A DNA stretch of 6,553 nt from Nocardioides sp. (GTDB taxonomy: Bacteria; Actinomycetota; Actinomycetes; Propionibacteriales; Nocardioidaceae). The stretch is from contig JAPSKJ010000118.1 of NCBI GenBank assembly GCA_031177735.1, positions 1 to 6,553 of the forward strand. The letters run 5' to 3'. A model generated the notes under the pieces. The model ran no database searches. It saw only the letters and a program-made list of their open reading frames with translations, and was not told the DNA's origin. Below, piece after piece: positions 5,718 to 6,553 of the stretch. A program made the position numbers and the translations under genes. Every line of letters begins with the position of its first letter. The stretch's first letter is position 1.

Positions 5718-6553
5718 GTGCGGTCCCTGCGTTTCCTGCTCGCTCGGCGGTGGCTGTTCTTCGCCGTCGCCGTGGTCGTGCTGGTCGCCGGCACGTGGTG
5801 GCTCGGCCAGTGGCAGTTCGACCGCCTGGAGGACCGCCAGCAACGCAATGCCGTCGTCCGGGCCAACGAGGACAAGGCACCCGCGCCGGTGGCCGAGGTC
5901 CTCGCCGTGGGGCGCGACGTCGACGAGAGCGACGAGTGGCGGCAGGTCACCGCGACGGGCACCTACGACGTTGCGAACACCGTCATCGTCCGCTACCGCA
6001 CCCGCGACGGCGCCTCTGGGGTCGACGTCGTCGTACCCCTCGTCACCGCGGACGGCACCGCCCTGCTGGTCGATCGCGGCTGGATGCCGTCGGCCAACAA
6101 CGACGAGGTGGTCGAGCCGCCGACGCCGCCCTCGGGCGAGGTCACCGTCGTCGGCTGGGCGCGGGCGGACGGCACCGGCGACAGCACCGAGGTCCACGAC
6201 CACGCGACCCGTGCCGTGGCGAGCGAGCGGATCGCCGAGGTCATCGGTCATCCGGTCTACGGCGGCTTCGTCGAGCTCAAGTCGGAGGACCCGCCCGCGT
6301 CCGAGCCGCTGGAGCCGGTGGAGCTGCCGGAGCTCGACAACGGTCCGCACTTCTTCTACGGGCTGCAGTGGTGGTTCTTCGGCGCGCTGGCCATGTTCGG
6401 CTTCTTCTACCTGCTCTACGACGAGTGGCGCTCCTCCCGCAGCCCGAAGGCGACGGCGGCACGGAGCGAGGCGGAGGCTCGCAAGGCGGCGCGCGTGGCG
6501 CAGAAGCGGGCGGTCCGCGACGCCTACCAGCAGGCGCGGGAGAAGCACAAGGC
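5718..6553 (+). CDS. SURF1 family cytochrome oxidase assembly protein, 3' end outside window
   Basis: SURF1-type membrane proteins help insert heme into or assemble heme-copper cytochrome c oxidase. The frame runs from GTG 5718 to the right edge without a stop, with 278 residues visible. A first membrane segment spans about residues 12-30 (WLFFAVAVVVLVAGTWWLG), ending in LGQWQFDR, the family's G-x-WQ-x2-R motif. An extracytoplasmic domain follows with WRQVTATGTY (74-83), VRYRTRDGASG (91-101) and the hallmark LLVDRGWMP (116-124). NGPHFFYGLQWWFF (208-221) leads into the second membrane segment to about 234. A tail rich in Ala, Arg, Lys and Glu, at least 44 residues long, then continues off the window and should be cytosolic. 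An in-frame TAG at 5706-5708 just upstream makes GTG 5718 the natural start, and a TAGCCT box six bases before it indicates a leaderless message. Confidence 0.93.
   Translation, partial: MRSLRFLLARRWLFFAVAVVVLVAGTWWLGQWQFDRLEDRQQRNAVVRANEDKAPAPVAEVLAVGRDVDESDEWRQVTATGTYDVANTVIVRYRTRDGASGVDVVVPLVTADGTALLVDRGWMPSANNDEVVEPPTPPSGEVTVVGWARADGTGDSTEVHDHATRAVASERIAEVIGHPVYGGFVELKSEDPPASEPLEPVELPELDNGPHFFYGLQWWFFGALAMFGFFYLLYDEWRSSRSPKATAARSEAEARKAARVAQKRAVRDAYQQAREKHK

Noticed and set aside
5691..6548. Minus-strand frame of 285 codons opposite SURF1
   Set aside because: The plus strand encodes SURF1 motifs throughout, while the minus translation is Arg/Asp/Val-rich without motifs. It appears prominent only because SURF1 lacks a stop in the window.
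1..6553. Mobile element, CRISPR array, toxin-antitoxin or defence genes
   Set aside because: No transposase or integrase motifs, no tandem spaced repeats, no tRNA-like sequence and no compositional break were seen. All recognisable genes are housekeeping.

Overview
The window is GC-rich DNA from an actinobacterium. Codon third positions are almost all G or C, GTG and TTG starts are common, and several promoters look leaderless. The gene set resembles a Propionibacteriales/Nocardioides-type genome, but that genus is an inference and not something the sequence proves. It reads as conserved chromosomal core: I see no insertion sequence, integrase, tRNA, rRNA, CRISPR array or phage gene, and no gap between genes exceeds about 100 bases.

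Layout, left to right. Two genes run rightward: the 3' part of an unrecognised conserved protein (entering from the left edge, ending at 697) and serB, a two-ACT-domain phosphoserine phosphatase. A block of six genes then runs leftward. In transcription order they are moaA, a DUF3099 membrane protein, a 67-residue Cys/His protein, fabG, fabI and a SixA-like histidine phosphatase. serB and the phosphatase converge on one perfect 9-bp hairpin whose two arms contain their two stop codons. At the right edge a SURF1-family gene runs rightward, divergent from moaA, and leaves the window without a stop. It has no stop codon here, so a search for complete ORFs would miss it.

How the genes work together. 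fabG and fabI give the two reductive steps of type II fatty-acid elongation and closely resemble the mycobacterial mabA-inhA pair, but FabI has a shorter substrate loop. The phosphatase is almost certainly cotranscribed with them. moaA makes the first molybdenum-cofactor intermediate, SURF1 assists cytochrome oxidase assembly, and serB finishes serine synthesis. These are unrelated housekeeping tasks placed side by side.

The most interesting signals are regulatory. Three starts (SURF1, moaA, DUF3099) share one geometry, TANNNT followed by exactly six bases and then the start codon, which is typical of leaderless actinobacterial transcripts. moaA and SURF1 are divergent with only 31 bp between start codons. 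I found no convincing new multi-gene system. The least understood item is the small Cys/His protein, translationally coupled to DUF3099.
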